Below, one piece after another: positions 8,910 to 18,240 of a DNA stretch of 50,697 nucleotides. The notes under the pieces were generated by a model. It had not been told where the DNA came from and made no database searches. It saw only the letters and a program-made list of their open reading frames with translations. Numbering within the stretch: the first letter of the stretch is position 1; every line of letters begins with the position of its first letter. Source of the stretch: an uncultured Rivibacter sp. GTDB lineage: Bacteria; Pseudomonadota; Gammaproteobacteria; Burkholderiales; Burkholderiaceae. The translations under genes and the position numbers were made by a program. The stretch spans positions 1-50,697 of the forward strand of contig CAMLNA010000015.1 of the NCBI GenBank assembly GCA_946481025.1. The letters run 5' to 3'.

Positions 8910-9644
8910 TCACGCGGCCGGCTTCACGGCCACCAGGTTGATGAGCGTTTCCTCGCGGTCGGCCGGCGGCTTGATGCCGAACCAGCGCTCCATGATCCCG
9001 AGGTCCTCGCGGCTCCACCACAGGTAGGGGTAGGAGACGGCCTCCGGCTTCACCACGAAGCCGGCCGAACGCACCAGGGCGAGGTACTCGCCGGCGGTCT
9101 TTTGCACTTCCATCGGGTGGCGAAACAGCAGCCGGATGATCCACGAATGGATGTAGCGCCGGGTCGATTCGGCAAACAGCATGATGCCGCCCGGCTTCAG
9201 CACGCGAAAGAACTCGCGGATCGCGTCTTCCTGGTCGATCAGGTGATGGAAGGTCTGGTGGCAGAACAGCAGGTCCACGCTGTTGTCGGGGAGCTTCAGC
9301 GCCGAGCTGGAGCAATGCACGAGCTCGGCGTTGGCAATGCCGGCCTGCTGCACCTCGCGCTGCGAGGCTTCGAGCATCTTCGGGTCGACGTCGATACCGA
9401 TGAGGCGCTGCGGCGCGAACCGCGCGTGCAGCCTGGGCAGCGAGCGCCCCCAGCCGCAACCGACGTCGATCACCACCGGGTAGCTTGCGCGGCGATCGGG
9501 GATCAGCCGCTCCAGGTCCTTGAGCGCACGTTCGAGCACGTGCACGGTCCAGGTGGGGGTCTGCAGGAACCACACGCCGAAGGCGGTTTCGGGCACGTGC
9601 GGCGGCATGGAGCTGCCGGCGGCAGAAGAGAGCGGGCTGGTCAT
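8910..9644 (-). CDS. Class I SAM-dependent methyltransferase
   Basis: This 244-residue protein has the class I methyltransferase fold. Motif I is VIDVGCGWGRS at about residues 57-67, followed by IGIDVDPKML (acidic residue that binds the ribose of SAM), the DLLFCHQTFHHL motif and FFRVLKPGGIMLFAEST. The target is unknown: it resembles the UbiE/Methyltransf_11 group that acts on small molecules. I chose the ATG at 9644; the frame is open to 10634 but that part overlaps the lipoprotein gene antisense-free coding on the same strand in another frame and is not conserved-looking. No strong ribosome binding site is visible. Confidence 0.85.
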   Translation of the reverse strand: MTSPLSSAAGSSMPPHVPETAFGVWFLQTPTWTVHVLERALKDLERLIPDRRASYPVVIDVGCGWGRSLPRLHARFAPQRLIGIDVDPKMLEASQREVQQAGIANAELVHCSSSALKLPDNSVDLLFCHQTFHHLIDQEDAIREFFRVLKPGGIMLFAESTRRYIHSWIIRLLFRHPMEVQKTAGEYLALVRSAGFVVKPEAVSYPYLWWSREDLGIMERWFGIKPPADREETLINLVAVKPAA

Positions 9645-9745
9645 TTCGGCAGGAGGACGCGAGGGAACGTCGGGAAGCGCGGCGCAGCATATCCGATCGC
9701 AGGCCCGGCCTGCACCGGCGGCGGCCAGGACTGCGGCCCGGCATG

Positions 9746-9770
9746 AAAAAGGGCCGCATCGAGCGGCCCC
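9746..9770 (-). terminator. Rho-independent terminator of the CsgG-like gene
   Basis: On the minus strand a GC stem (GGGCCGC / GCGGCCC with a five-base loop) is followed by TTTTT. It lies 42 bases after the stop codon of the CsgG-type lipoprotein gene and separates it from the methyltransferase gene. Confidence 0.85.
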
Positions 9771-9811
9771 TGGCTGGGTGACGCGACCAGACGCGGCGTG
9801 CGCCCCTCGCG

Positions 9812-10681
9812 TTACTTCTTGTTGGACGCAGGCGTGGTGCCGCCCTGCACACCGAGCCGCCCGCCCGTGCCCAGGCCGCCGCGCACGGTTTGCGCCTTGT
9901 AGTTGCGCACCGCCTTGACCAGCTGGTTGTACGAGTCGACGAAGGCTGCCGTGACGATCTTGCCTTCGGGTGTGTTGGCATAGCCGCTGGCGGAGCCGAC
10001 CAGCCCGCCGGTCCAGGCCCAGCCGGACAGGCCGAAGTCGAAGTTCTTGGCACTGCCCTCTGCCGCGGCGAGCTGCACGCCGGAGCGGTTGTCGATCATC
10101 AGCAAGGTGGTGGAAGCCTCGTTGGCCTTGAAGCTGCCGGCCGCGGCGCCGACGACGGAGCCCAGCAGGCCCAGGCCGCCGAGGCCGAGGCGTCCGCCCT
10201 CGGTGCCCTTCTGGCTGAAGTTGACGCTCGGGCTCATGGTGTAGTCGGCCGCCACCATCTGGCCCTGGCCGAAGTTGCTGCCCTGGCGGACTTCGCCGGA
10301 ACGCTCGAGTGCGCGCTCCTGCATCATGTTGTTCATGGCGCGGCCGCGCTCGACCACCACGAAGCAGTTCGACTGCTGGATCATCATGCGCAGCACCGGC
10401 ACGGTGGAACCGAGCTTGTAGCGCGAGTAGTAGCCCCACCACGGAGCCCCCTGGTCTTCCACCACCGCCAGCGTGCCGAGCGATTCGTCGCAGCGTTCCA
10501 GGTTGCTGTTGGCGTTGGCTGCCGTGGAGCCGCCGGCCGCGCCGCTGACGGTGTTGCTTCCGCCGCCCAGCGTGGGCGAAGTGGCCAGGCAACCGCTGAG
10601 CGACAGCACCGCCGCACCGGCCAGTGCCAGGCACGCAGCGGAGCCCGGCCGCGCATGGCCGCGCGCTTGTACATCACGCAT
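9812..10681 (-). CDS. CsgG/HfaB family outer-membrane lipoprotein
   Basis: This 289-residue protein has a lipoprotein signal with lipobox LSGC (Cys near residue 31). The body matches the CsgG/HfaB group: PVLRMMIQQSNCFVVVERGRAMNNMMQER, DYTMSPSVNFSQK, and a glycine-rich GLGGLGLLGSVVGAAAG segment where CsgG has its membrane hairpins. DNRSGVQLAAAEGSAKNFD follows. CsgG forms the curli secretion pore; HfaB anchors a holdfast. No curli or holdfast genes are in the window, so the role is open. The gene is monocistronic, with a sigma-70-like promoter upstream and a terminator downstream. Confidence 0.82.
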   Translation of the reverse strand: MRDVQARGHARPGSAACLALAGAAVLSLSGCLATSPTLGGGSNTVSGAAGGSTAANANSNLERCDESLGTLAVVEDQGAPWWGYYSRYKLGSTVPVLRMMIQQSNCFVVVERGRAMNNMMQERALERSGEVRQGSNFGQGQMVAADYTMSPSVNFSQKGTEGGRLGLGGLGLLGSVVGAAAGSFKANEASTTLLMIDNRSGVQLAAAEGSAKNFDFGLSGWAWTGGLVGSASGYANTPEGKIVTAAFVDSYNQLVKAVRNYKAQTVRGGLGTGGRLGVQGGTTPASNKK

Positions 10682-10721
10682 AAGGATCCCTCTATTGATG
10701 TGTGAAGAATGTCACCGACCG

Positions 10722-10750
10722 AAGTTAGGGAGCCGCGCATGCAGCGTCAA
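10722..10750 (-). promoter_or_regulatory. Sigma-70-like promoter of the CsgG-like gene
   Basis: On the minus strand TTGACG (10745-10750) and TAACTT (10722-10727) are separated by exactly 17 bases. The start codon is about 40 bases downstream. The -35 matches five of six consensus bases; the -10 matches three, including the key T-A and final T. Confidence 0.55.
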
Positions 10751-10798
10751 GCGGAGATGCGCGCGTCCCCCCTACATCGAGGGGACCGCGGGCTGCGG

Positions 10799-11845
10799 CT
10801 ACACCACCACCGGCTCGGGTTCGAGCCGGATGCCGAAGCGGCCATACACGCTTTCCTGGATGGCGCGCGCCAGCGTGACCACTTCGCCGCCCGAAGCGCT
10901 GCCGCGGTTCACCAGCACCAGCGCCTGCTTTTCGTAGACGCCCGCACCGCCGATGGACTTGCCCTTCCAGCCGCAGGCGTCGATCAGCCAGCCGGCCGCC
11001 AGCTTCACCGTGCCGTCGGGCAGGGGGTAGTGCACGATCTCCGGGTCGCGGCCGATGATGTCGCGGCACTGCTCCTCGGTGACCACCGGGTTCTTGAAGA
11101 AGCTGCCCACGTTGCCGATCACGGCCGGATCGGGCAGCTTCGCGCGGCGGATCTCGCAGACCCAGTCGAACACCTGCTGCGGGCCGGGGTTGCCGATGCC
11201 GCTGTCGTGCCGCTTGCGGTCGAGCTCGAGGTAGGAAAGCTCCGCCAGCCACGGCCGCGGCAGCCGGAAGCGCACGCGGGTGATCACGCTCTTGCCGGCC
11301 AGCGCGTGCTTGAAGACGCTGTCGCGGTAGCCGAAGTGGCACATCTCGCGCGACAGCGTGACGGTGCGGCCGGTCACGAGGTCCACCGCGTCGAGCGACT
11401 CGAAGCGGTCTTTCAGCTCCACGCCGTAGGCGCCGATGTTCTGCACCGGCGCGGCCCCCACGGTGCCCGGGATGAGCGCCAGGTTCTCGAGGCCCGGATA
11501 GCCCTGCTCCAGCGTCCAGGCCACGGTGTCGTGCCAGGTCTCGCCGGCGCCGGCCTCGATGATGACGGCGTTGTGGCGCACCTCCACCACGCGCAGGCCC
11601 TTGATCTCGATCTTGAGCACCGCAGCGGTGACGTCGCGGGTGAGCACGACGTTGCTGCCGCCGCCCAGGATGAACTTCGGCGCACGGCCCAGCAGCGGAT
11701 GGTCCACCACCCGGCGAACGTCGGCTTCGCTGGTGACGCGCACGAGCGTTTCGGCCTGCGCTGGCAGGCCGAAGGTGTTGTAAGCCTTGAGGCTCACGTT
11801 CTTTTCGATCGGCAGATCGGTCGGCATGGCAGAATTTTCGCCCAT
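10799..11845 (-). CDS. murB: UDP-N-acetylenolpyruvoylglucosamine reductase MurB
   Basis: This 348-residue enzyme reduces UDP-GlcNAc-enolpyruvate to UDP-MurNAc with NADPH and FAD, a cytoplasmic step of peptidoglycan synthesis. The FAD-binding signature is clear ([12 protein letters not shown], then [20 protein letters not shown]). The catalytic Ser is in [13 protein letters not shown] and the C-terminal Glu is in LEPEPVVV. The Y-containing loop (FGYRDSVFK) marks it as type I MurB, like E. coli. A second in-frame ATG at 11827 (MPTDLP) is an equally plausible start. It diverges from yajQ with only 41 bases between, so the two promoters must overlap. Confidence 0.96.
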   Translation of the reverse strand: MGENSAMPTDLPIEKNVSLKAYNTFGLPAQAETLVRVTSEADVRRVVDHPLLGRAPKFILGGGSNVVLTRDVTAAVLKIEIKGLRVVEVRHNAVIIEAGAGETWHDTVAWTLEQGYPGLENLALIPGTVGAAPVQNIGAYGVELKDRFESLDAVDLVTGRTVTLSREMCHFGYRDSVFKHALAGKSVITRVRFRLPRPWLAELSYLELDRKRHDSGIGNPGPQQVFDWVCEIRRAKLPDPAVIGNVGSFFKNPVVTEEQCRDIIGRDPEIVHYPLPDGTVKLAAGWLIDACGWKGKSIGGAGVYEKQALVLVNRGSASGGEVVTLARAIQESVYGRFGIRLEPEPVVV

Positions 11846-11886
11846 CTCACCCAGCCCTTCGCAGCACGCCGCGCCGCGCCCTCACC

Positions 11887-12375
11887 ATGCCCAGCTTCGA
11901 TACCGTTCTCGAACCCAACCTCGTCGAGGTGCGCAACGCCATCGACCAGAGCAACAAGGAGATCGGCACACGCTTCGACTTCAAGGGCAGCAGTTCCAAG
12001 ATCGAGCAGAAGGACAAGGAAGTCACGCTTTACGCCGACAGCGATTTCCAGCTGGGCCAGGTGATGGATATCCTCGTGGCCAAGCTGACGAAGCGCAACG
12101 TCGACGCCCGTTTCCTCGACACCACGGCCAAGGTCGAGAAGATCGGCGGCGACAAGGTCAAGCAGCTTGTCAAGGTCAAGGCCGGCATCGAAAGCGAGCT
12201 GGCCAAGAAGATCCAGAAGCTCATCAAGGACAGCAAGATGAAGGTGCAAGCCGCGATCCAGGGCGACGTGGTGCGCGTCACCGGCACCAAGCGGGACGAC
12301 CTGCAGGCCGCCATCGCGTTGATCCGCAAGGAGATCACCGATGCGCCGCTGTCCTTCACCAACTTCCGCGACTGA
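11887..12375 (+). CDS. yajQ: YajQ family nucleotide-binding protein
   Basis: This 162-residue protein is a full-length YajQ family member. It has the family start [21 protein letters not shown], then TRFDFKGS and the end PLSFTNFRD. The two ferredoxin-like halves are visible as repeats of about 80 residues. YajQ proteins bind nucleotides; in Xanthomonas a homologue binds cyclic di-GMP. The function here is not established. The gene is divergent from murB and 16 bases upstream of the aspartic protease gene, with which it may be co-transcribed. Confidence 0.95.
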   Translation: MPSFDTVLEPNLVEVRNAIDQSNKEIGTRFDFKGSSSKIEQKDKEVTLYADSDFQLGQVMDILVAKLTKRNVDARFLDTTAKVEKIGGDKVKQLVKVKAGIESELAKKIQKLIKDSKMKVQAAIQGDVVRVTGTKRDDLQAAIALIRKEITDAPLSFTNFRD

Positions 12376-12391
12376 CGCCGCAGGCCACGCC

Positions 12392-13030
12392 ATGCGTGCC
12401 CTGCTTGCCGTGGCCGCCTGCCTGTTCACGGGCAGCGCGATGGCACAGTCGGTGGCCATGACCGGCAGCATGGGGAGCAAGGCCCTGCTGGTCATCGACG
12501 GCGGCGCTCCGCGCGCCCTGGCGGCCGGCGAATCGGCACAAGGCGTCAAGGTCGTCAGGGTGACGAGCAGCGACGCCGTGGTCGAAATCGCCGGCAAGCG
12601 CCAGACCGTGATGCTGGGCGCGGCGCCGGTGAGCCTGGGAGGCGGAGGCGGCGGCGCCAGCGGCTCGCAGATCGTGCTGAGCGCCGGCTCCGGCGGCCAT
12701 TTCTTCGCCAACGGCAGCATCAACGGCCGCCACGTGAACTTCCTGGTCGATACCGGCGCCACCACGGTGGCCATGAGCCAGGCCGACGCCGAGAACATCG
12801 GCCTCGCGTACCGGCACGGCCGGCGCGTCCCGGTCGGCACGGCCAACGGCACCACCGTCGGCTACCTGGTCAAGCTCAACTCGGTGCGCATCAACGACGT
12901 CGAGGTCTACAACGTCGACGCCATCGTGCAGCCCGCGGCGATGCCCTACGTGCTGCTGGGCAACAGCTTCCTCGGCCGCTTCCAGATGAAGCGCGAGAAC
13001 GACCTGATGACGCTGGACAAGCGGTTCTGA
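12392..13030 (+). CDS. Retropepsin-like aspartic protease, exported (clan AA, TIGR02281 type)
   Basis: This 212-residue protein has a signal peptide (RALLAVAACLFTGSAMAQ). A 60-residue linker domain and a glycine run (residues 83-88) come next, then one retropepsin-like domain. The active-site motif FLVDTGATTVAMS has catalytic D120. A second conserved strand, YVLLGNSFLGRF, ends the domain. With only one Asp motif it must act as a dimer, as retroviral proteases do. It starts 16 bases after yajQ, suggesting co-transcription. The exact substrate of this periplasmic family is not known to me. Confidence 0.88.
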   Translation: MRALLAVAACLFTGSAMAQSVAMTGSMGSKALLVIDGGAPRALAAGESAQGVKVVRVTSSDAVVEIAGKRQTVMLGAAPVSLGGGGGGASGSQIVLSAGSGGHFFANGSINGRHVNFLVDTGATTVAMSQADAENIGLAYRHGRRVPVGTANGTTVGYLVKLNSVRINDVEVYNVDAIVQPAAMPYVLLGNSFLGRFQMKRENDLMTLDKRF

Positions 13031-13050
13031 CGAGCAGGAGCTGGTGGCCG

Positions 13051-13080
13051 CTGGTCACCAGTGACCGGTCACCGGTCACT
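13051..13080. repeat. GGTCACC-type short repeat cluster
   Basis: The stretch is built from GGTCACC/GGTGACC units: an inverted pair (GGTCAC-CA-GTGACC) followed by two direct GGTCAC copies. It fills the gap between two convergent genes. A related element lies at 29297-29390. It resembles dispersed intergenic repeats rather than a terminator. Confidence 0.5.
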
Positions 13081-13567
13081 ACCTGGACAGCTTGCGTTTC
13101 ACGAGCAGCAGGCCCCACAGCTCCAGCAGCTGCGCCAGCAGCGCCGACAGCTCGGCGACCGCGCCGCCGGCGGCCGCGTCGCCCCAGCGGCCGGGTTCGT
13201 TGAGGCGGGCCAGTGCGCCCTGCTCCAGATCCTTCGCACGCTGTTCGACCACGTCGAACTCCGCGGAAATCTGCCGCGACAGGCCCTGGTAGTTGGCAGC
13301 GAACAGGCCGTAGCGCTCGCCCAGCCCGCGCCGGCCCACCGACGAACGGAACTCGGCCATCTGCGTGAGCGAATGCTTCAGGTCGTAGGCGGCCTCGCGG
13401 GCATCGCGCGTGCAGCGCAGCAGGTCACGGGGTTCGACGGCCTTCGTGCCGCTCATTGCCGACAGGAAGCGCAGATGGGCGCCCAGCAGCCTCAGCTTGC
13501 CGAGCACGCGAGGCATTTCCTTGTTGACACGGTTGACGTAGTACTGAGCCAGGGACGCCGCACTCAT
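13079..13567 (-). CDS. Hypothetical helical protein next to tRNA-Sec
   Basis: This 162-residue protein has no signal peptide and no motif I can name. It is predicted to be mainly helical: long amphipathic stretches (YYVNRVNKEMPRVLGKLRLLG, ISAEFDVVEQRAKDLEQGAL) suggest a helical bundle. The C-terminus (LLAQLLELWGLLLVKRKLSR) is hydrophobic and then basic, so it may touch the membrane. The ATG at 13567 follows GGAGGT by three bases, which supports the start over 13612. It lies downstream of selC on the same strand. No role in selenium metabolism can be claimed. Confidence 0.7.
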   Translation of the reverse strand: MSAASLAQYYVNRVNKEMPRVLGKLRLLGAHLRFLSAMSGTKAVEPRDLLRCTRDAREAAYDLKHSLTQMAEFRSSVGRRGLGERYGLFAANYQGLSRQISAEFDVVEQRAKDLEQGALARLNEPGRWGDAAAGGAVAELSALLAQLLELWGLLLVKRKLSR

Positions 13568-13697
13568 CGCACCTCCGAGCGGTTGCCGTACCAGACGCGC
13601 GCCATGATGCACCCGGCCGGCGACCGTCGTCTTGGCCGAAGGTTAGGGCGCGGCGTCCGGCTCCGCATCCCCAGAACGGGCGACCGCAGGAGGGGGA

Positions 13698-13793
13698 TGG
13701 CGGAAGGAAACGGGAGTCGAACCCGCCCGGCGGCGCATGGCGCCACCCACCGGGTTTGAAGCCCGGCCGACCCACCAGGGTCGTTTCCCTTCC
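13698..13793 (-). tRNA. selC: tRNA-Sec (anticodon TCA)
   Basis: The minus-strand sequence folds as a 96-base selenocysteine tRNA. The 5' end GGAAGGGA pairs with the 3' TTCCTTCC, giving the long eight-base acceptor stem. The anticodon loop is CTTCAAA with anticodon TCA, flanked by CCGGG/CCCGG. A long variable arm (GGTGGGTGGCGCCATGCGCCGCC) and the T-arm GGTTCGACTCC follow, and CCA is encoded. Layout and length match E. coli selC. It is charged with Ser, converted by SelA, and carried by SelB to UGA codons. It sits 41 bases beyond the selB stop codon, same strand. Confidence 0.95.
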
Positions 13794-13834
13794 TGTGACT
13801 CGCTCCCACTCGCCGCGACACGCCCGCACGAAGC

Positions 13835-15712
13835 TCATTTCGCAGCCTGCGCGAACAGCTGCGTGTCGCTGCGCAACTTGTGCACGTCGCCCACGCGGCG
13901 CAGCAGGCCGATGTGGTCGAAGTGCTCCAGGACCTGGATCGCGCGCTTGCGCCCCAGGCCGGTGGCGTCGCGGAAGGCAGCCGCCGTGACCTCGCCTGCG
14001 TGGGCTGCCGCCACCTGCCGCGCAATGCCGGCAAGTGTGGCCACGGTCGGCGGCGCGTAGTACAGGTCTTTCACCACCTGGTGCAATTCGCCGCGCTGTG
14101 CCAGCCGGGCGAGCGCGGTGCGCACCAGGGCTTCGGACTCCCTTGCATCGCGGGCCATGTCGCGGGCCCATACGCCCTCGAAGCCGCCGCCGGCCAGCAG
14201 GGGCGCCACCTTCTGCGCGATCCGCTCCTCCGTGGCCGAGAGCGATGCGCCGTGTTCGGGCAGCTGCACATAGGCGCCCTTGCGCACCAGCGCCCCCTCG
14301 CCCACCCATTCGGCCAGCAGTTGCAGCCAGGGCGTCTCGGGCAGCCGCGGCGCGGCCAGCCGACGCAGGCGAGCGGCATCGGGGCCCGGCTCCTCGGGCG
14401 CGCGAGCGTGAAAGGCGGCGAGCGCTCCCATGACGGCCGCCCGGGTGGCGCTGCGCTGGGCCGCGCCGAGGGCCCAGCCGCCGGCATCCTGCGCACGCAC
14501 GATGCCCTCCACCGCGTCGAGGCGGCACAGGTCCACACCGTGCGGTGCGACGGCCAGCAAGGCATCGCGGCGGGCTTCGCGCGTGGGCAGCGCCAGCGCG
14601 TCGAGTTCGGCCAGGCGCTGCGGCGTGCGCCGGTAGCGGGCAGGCGCCAGCGGGTCGAGCACCGTGCCGCCGGCCATGGTGCGGCTGGCCGATGCGTCGC
14701 GCAGCACCACGCGGTCGCCATGCCAGGCCCCGACCGGCGCCTGCAGCACGAGCTGCACCCGCGCCGTGGCGCCCGGCGAAAGCGCGTCGCCGGCATCGAG
14801 CAAGGCCACCGTGCCCATGGCGGCCGCGGCGCCGATGTGCACATGCACCGGGGTGCCCGAGCGCAGGGCTTTCGCTTCGCCCTGCCACAGGGTGAGCCGC
14901 ACGTCGATGCGCTCGCTGGCCAGGCGCACCGCGGGGTGCACCAGCCACTGGCCGCGCTCGATGTCGTCGCGCGCCACGCCGGCCAGTGCCACCGCACAGC
15001 GCTGGCCGGCCCGGGCTTCGTCCACCGGGCGGTTCTGTGCGTGCAGGCTGCGCACGCGCACGCGGTGCTCGCGCGCCGCCGGGGTGAGGACGAGTTCGTC
15101 GCCGATGCACACCCGGCCGGCGTGGATGGTGCCGGTGACCACCGTGCCCACGCCGTCGAGGGTGAACGCGCGATCCACCGCGAGGCGGAATGCGGCGGCC
15201 GCGTCGGATCGCCGTGCCGCCCCCCCGGCCTCGGCCTGCAGCAAGGCCTTCAGCCCGTCGAGGCCGGCGCCGGTGTGGGCCGACACCGCGTGCACCGGCG
15301 CCCCGGCCAGCGGCGTGCCCGACAGCAGCGCCTGCACCTCGGCGCGCACCGCATCGACCCGGCCGGGTTCGGCCCGGTCGACCTTGGTGACCACGACGGC
15401 ACCGCGCGAAACGCCCAGCAGCGACAGCACTGCGAGGTGCTCGCGGGTCTGCGGCATCACGCCATCGTCTGCGGCCACCAGCAGCAGCGCGTAGTCGATA
15501 CCGGTGGCGCCGGCGAGCATGGTGTGCACCAGGCGTTCGTGGCCGGGGACGTCGACGAAGCCGATGCGGCCGTCGTCCATGAAGGCGTAGCCGAGCTCGA
15601 TGGTGATGCCGCGCTTCTTCTCTTCGGGCAGCCGGTCGGTGTCCACGCCGGTGAGCGCGCGCACCAGCGTGGTCTTGCCGTGGTCGATGTGGCCGGCCGT
15701 GCCGATGATCAC
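13835..15712 (-). CDS. selB: Selenocysteine-specific translation elongation factor SelB
   Basis: This 625-residue GTPase carries Sec-tRNA to the ribosome at UGA codons marked by a SECIS hairpin. The EF-Tu-like domain starts at once: [12 protein letters not shown] (Walker A, residues 4-15), [10 protein letters not shown] (switch I), DVPGHE (G3) and TKVD (G4). Domains 2 and 3 follow to about residue 345. The C-terminal winged helices that bind the SECIS RNA end with [22 protein letters not shown]. The start is GTG at 15712, which shares GTGA with the selA stop codon; this matches the beginning of the GTPase domain exactly. The length fits E. coli SelB (614). Confidence 0.96.
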   Translation of the reverse strand: MIIGTAGHIDHGKTTLVRALTGVDTDRLPEEKKRGITIELGYAFMDDGRIGFVDVPGHERLVHTMLAGATGIDYALLLVAADDGVMPQTREHLAVLSLLGVSRGAVVVTKVDRAEPGRVDAVRAEVQALLSGTPLAGAPVHAVSAHTGAGLDGLKALLQAEAGGAARRSDAAAAFRLAVDRAFTLDGVGTVVTGTIHAGRVCIGDELVLTPAAREHRVRVRSLHAQNRPVDEARAGQRCAVALAGVARDDIERGQWLVHPAVRLASERIDVRLTLWQGEAKALRSGTPVHVHIGAAAAMGTVALLDAGDALSPGATARVQLVLQAPVGAWHGDRVVLRDASASRTMAGGTVLDPLAPARYRRTPQRLAELDALALPTREARRDALLAVAPHGVDLCRLDAVEGIVRAQDAGGWALGAAQRSATRAAVMGALAAFHARAPEEPGPDAARLRRLAAPRLPETPWLQLLAEWVGEGALVRKGAYVQLPEHGASLSATEERIAQKVAPLLAGGGFEGVWARDMARDARESEALVRTALARLAQRGELHQVVKDLYYAPPTVATLAGIARQVAAAHAGEVTAAAFRDATGLGRKRAIQVLEHFDHIGLLRRVGDVHKLRSDTQLFAQAAK

Positions 15713-17151
15713 GACAGCTGCTCCCTCAGCTGCGGCAGCTGGGCAACGAAGGGCGCTGCATGCTCCAGGCAGCGCAGGTCCAGCAGCAGCCTGTCTTCGG
15801 CCACGCGTCCGATCACCGGCACGGGCAGGCACCGCAGGGCGACGGCCAGTTCGTCGAGCGCGCGACCGGTGCCCTTCTTCTGCTGCGGCTCGAAGGCCAG
15901 GCCGGCCGAGGGCAACCGCTCCACCGGCAGCGAGCCGGAGCCGATCTGCCCGAGCAGCGGCACCACGCTCACGCGAAAGCGCGGCGCCACGGCCTCGGCC
16001 ACGGCGTGCAGCAACGACTGCGCCATGGTTTCGATGTCCTGTGCCGGCCGCGTGAGCAGGCGCAGCGTGGGCAGATCCTGCGCCAGCCGCTCGGGGCGCA
16101 GGTACAGCCGCAGCGTGGCTTCGAGCGCCGCCAGCGGCAGCTTGCTCATGCGCAGGGCGCGCTTCATCGGGAACTTGCGGATCCGGCCCACCGCCTCCCG
16201 GCTGCCGACGATGAGCCCGGCCTGCGGCCCGCCCAGCAGCTTGTCGCCGCTGAAGGTGACCACGTCGCAGCCCGCCGCCAGCATCTCCTGCGGCAGCGGC
16301 TCGCGCGGCAGGCCCCAGGCGCCCAGGTCCACCAGCGAGCCGCTGCCGAGGTCGGTGGCCAGCGGCAGGCCCCTCGCATGCGCGATGCCCGCGAGCGCGG
16401 CTTCGCCCACCGCGGAGGTGAACCCCTGCACCGTGTAGTTGCTGGTGTGCACCTTCAGCAGCAGCGCGGTGCGCTCGCTGATGGCGCGTTCGTAGTCGTG
16501 CGGGTGGGTGCGGTTGGTGGTGCCCACCTCCACCAGCGTGGCACCGGCGGCGGCCATCACGTCGGGCATGCGGAAGGCGCCGCCGATCTCGACGAGTTCG
16601 CCGCGCGAGACGACGACCTCCCTGCCACGGGCCAGCGCGGCGATGGAGAGCAGCACCGCAGCGGCATTGTTGTTGACCACCGTGGCGGCTTCGGCGCCGG
16701 TGAGGGTGCACAGGAGCTCCTCGACGATGGAATCGCGGTCGCCGCGGCCGCCCGTCTGCAGGTCGTATTCGAGGTTGTTGGGGCCGCTCATCACCGCCAG
16801 CAGGTGCTGCAGGGCCGCGTCGGCCAGCAGCGCGCGGCCCAGGTTGGTGTGGATCACGGTGCCGGTCAAGTTGAGCACCGGGCGCATGCAAGGCGCAAGC
16901 CGCTGCGCGACCCGCTGCCGCAGTGCGCTGCCCAGCGCCTCGAAAGACACCGCATCGAGCGGAAGCGCACCGGCCTGCGCCTGCGCACGCAGCCCATCGA
17001 GCAGGGCCCGCGCCTCGACGACCGCCAGCGTGTGGCCATGTTCGGCCACCAGCGCGGCGACCGGCTCGCTGCGCAGCAGGCGATCGACGGAGGGGAGGTC
17101 CTTGGCGGTGGCCTTGGAACCGTGCACCACGGATTCGGCGGGCCTGGCCAC
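15709..17151 (-). CDS. selA: L-seryl-tRNA(Sec) selenium transferase SelA
   Basis: This 480-residue PLP enzyme converts Ser-tRNA-Sec to Sec-tRNA-Sec using selenophosphate. It shows the SelA pattern: LPSVDRLL near the N-terminus, [16 protein letters not shown], the [13 protein letters not shown] loop, [11 protein letters not shown], and the PLP lysine in [14 protein letters not shown]. The start is GTG at 17151, overlapping the fdhE TAG stop as TAGTG; residues further upstream in this frame are shadow coding of fdhE. Its stop overlaps the selB start. The tight overlaps point to translational coupling of fdhE, selA and selB. selD, which supplies selenophosphate, is not in the window. Confidence 0.96.
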   Translation of the reverse strand: MARPAESVVHGSKATAKDLPSVDRLLRSEPVAALVAEHGHTLAVVEARALLDGLRAQAQAGALPLDAVSFEALGSALRQRVAQRLAPCMRPVLNLTGTVIHTNLGRALLADAALQHLLAVMSGPNNLEYDLQTGGRGDRDSIVEELLCTLTGAEAATVVNNNAAAVLLSIAALARGREVVVSRGELVEIGGAFRMPDVMAAAGATLVEVGTTNRTHPHDYERAISERTALLLKVHTSNYTVQGFTSAVGEAALAGIAHARGLPLATDLGSGSLVDLGAWGLPREPLPQEMLAAGCDVVTFSGDKLLGGPQAGLIVGSREAVGRIRKFPMKRALRMSKLPLAALEATLRLYLRPERLAQDLPTLRLLTRPAQDIETMAQSLLHAVAEAVAPRFRVSVVPLLGQIGSGSLPVERLPSAGLAFEPQQKKGTGRALDELAVALRCLPVPVIGRVAEDRLLLDLRCLEHAAPFVAQLPQLREQLS

Positions 17152-18155
17152 TATGGGCTCCCCGGGTCGGGCGGCGGCTCGGCCTCTTCGCCGAACAGCA
17201 GCATCAGGTTCACCCCGTGCCGCTGCTTTCCGGCTTCGGATACCAGCAGGTCCAGCGTGAGCGTGGCCAGGTCGTCGGCCACCGGTTCGACCAGCGGATC
17301 GCGGCCGCGGTGCACGATCTTGAGGTAGTGCCCGCAGTCGTCGCAGGTCTCGGCCTGCACGGCGGCCTGGGCGGCGCGGTCTTCGTCGTCCTCGCCGGCC
17401 GGGCGCAGGGCCTGGTAGGCGATGGACTTCGTGCCCTGGCAATGCGAACACTTGATGCGCACCATGTGCCATTGGGTGGAACACAGCGAGCAGTGCAGGT
17501 AACGCTGGCCCGGCGAGTCGCCCGCGTCACGAGTGATGCTGGCCGTCGGGCGGCTCGCGCAGCACGGGCAGGAAGTGGCGTCGTCGGTGCGGCCGAAGGG
17601 CTGGCCGCCGCCCGCATGCGCGGCCTGCACCGCCAGCACGAGGTGCGTCCAGTGGACCTGCAGGGCCGCGGCCACCAGCGGCGCCATGGCGAGGTCCAGC
17701 CCGTGGGGCGGGGCATCGAGCAGCGCATCGGCCTGGGCCTCGAGCGCGTCGTCGGGCAGCACGCTCATCTCGTCGAGCACCGACTGCATCGCCGCCGGTG
17801 CATGGGGCCGCACGCGCTGCACCAGCTGGCGCAGGCCGTCGAGCCAGGCCGGATCACGCGGCCAGTCGGGGGGCGCCAGCGGCGCCGCACCGGCCCGCGC
17901 GGCGGCATCGAGCTGCCGCGCCGTGGGCAGCGGCACCACCGGGTGCCCGGCCAGCAGCTGCTGCTGCGCCACCGCCACCTCGGCCATGAACTGCAGGAAG
18001 TCCTGCATCGCATGGCCCTGGGCCGCGAGCTGCCGCAGCCGCATGGCCCGCTCGGCGAACACGGTGGCGCGTTCGGGCCACAGCAGGAAAGGCGTTTCCC
18101 CGCCGGCACGGGCGGCGATCTCTTCCGGCGACATCACGCGGACGGTGGCGGTCAT
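17151..18155 (-). CDS. fdhE: Formate dehydrogenase accessory protein FdhE
   Basis: This 334-residue cytoplasmic protein supports maturation of exported formate dehydrogenases. The C-terminal half has the rubredoxin-like metal centre with four CxxC motifs: CPCC, CSLC, CSHC and CDDC, in FdhE order. The N-terminal half is helical and carries FLLWPERATVFAERAMRLRQLA, typical of the family. Start at ATG 18155 is chosen because AGGAGA lies about ten bases upstream; an in-frame ATG at 18188 is less supported. It follows fdnI after 85 bases that contain a hairpin, and overlaps selA by one base. Confidence 0.93.
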   Translation of the reverse strand: MTATVRVMSPEEIAARAGGETPFLLWPERATVFAERAMRLRQLAAQGHAMQDFLQFMAEVAVAQQQLLAGHPVVPLPTARQLDAAARAGAAPLAPPDWPRDPAWLDGLRQLVQRVRPHAPAAMQSVLDEMSVLPDDALEAQADALLDAPPHGLDLAMAPLVAAALQVHWTHLVLAVQAAHAGGGQPFGRTDDATSCPCCASRPTASITRDAGDSPGQRYLHCSLCSTQWHMVRIKCSHCQGTKSIAYQALRPAGEDDEDRAAQAAVQAETCDDCGHYLKIVHRGRDPLVEPVADDLATLTLDLLVSEAGKQRHGVNLMLLFGEEAEPPPDPGSP

Positions 18156-18180
18156 GCCGCAAGCTTCTCCTCGGACCACG

Positions 18181-18221
18181 GAAAACACAAGGGCGGGTGA
18201 GCCCCGGGGCCCGGCCCGCCC
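18181..18221 (-). terminator. Possible attenuating hairpin between fdnI and fdhE
   Basis: On the minus strand GGGCGGG and CCCGCCC (18191-18221) form a stem enclosing a self-complementary GC-rich stretch. The following bases are TTGTGTTTTC. It resembles a weak intrinsic terminator placed 20 bases after the fdnI stop. It could lower fdhE-selA-selB expression relative to the enzyme subunits. Confidence 0.4.
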
Positions 18222-18240
18222 GCACGGATCGAAGGCCTGC

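Noticed and set aside
15713..16891. N-terminal extension of SelB reading into the selA region
   Set aside because: The GTPase domain begins exactly at GTG 15712; upstream residues in that frame are shadow coding of selA.
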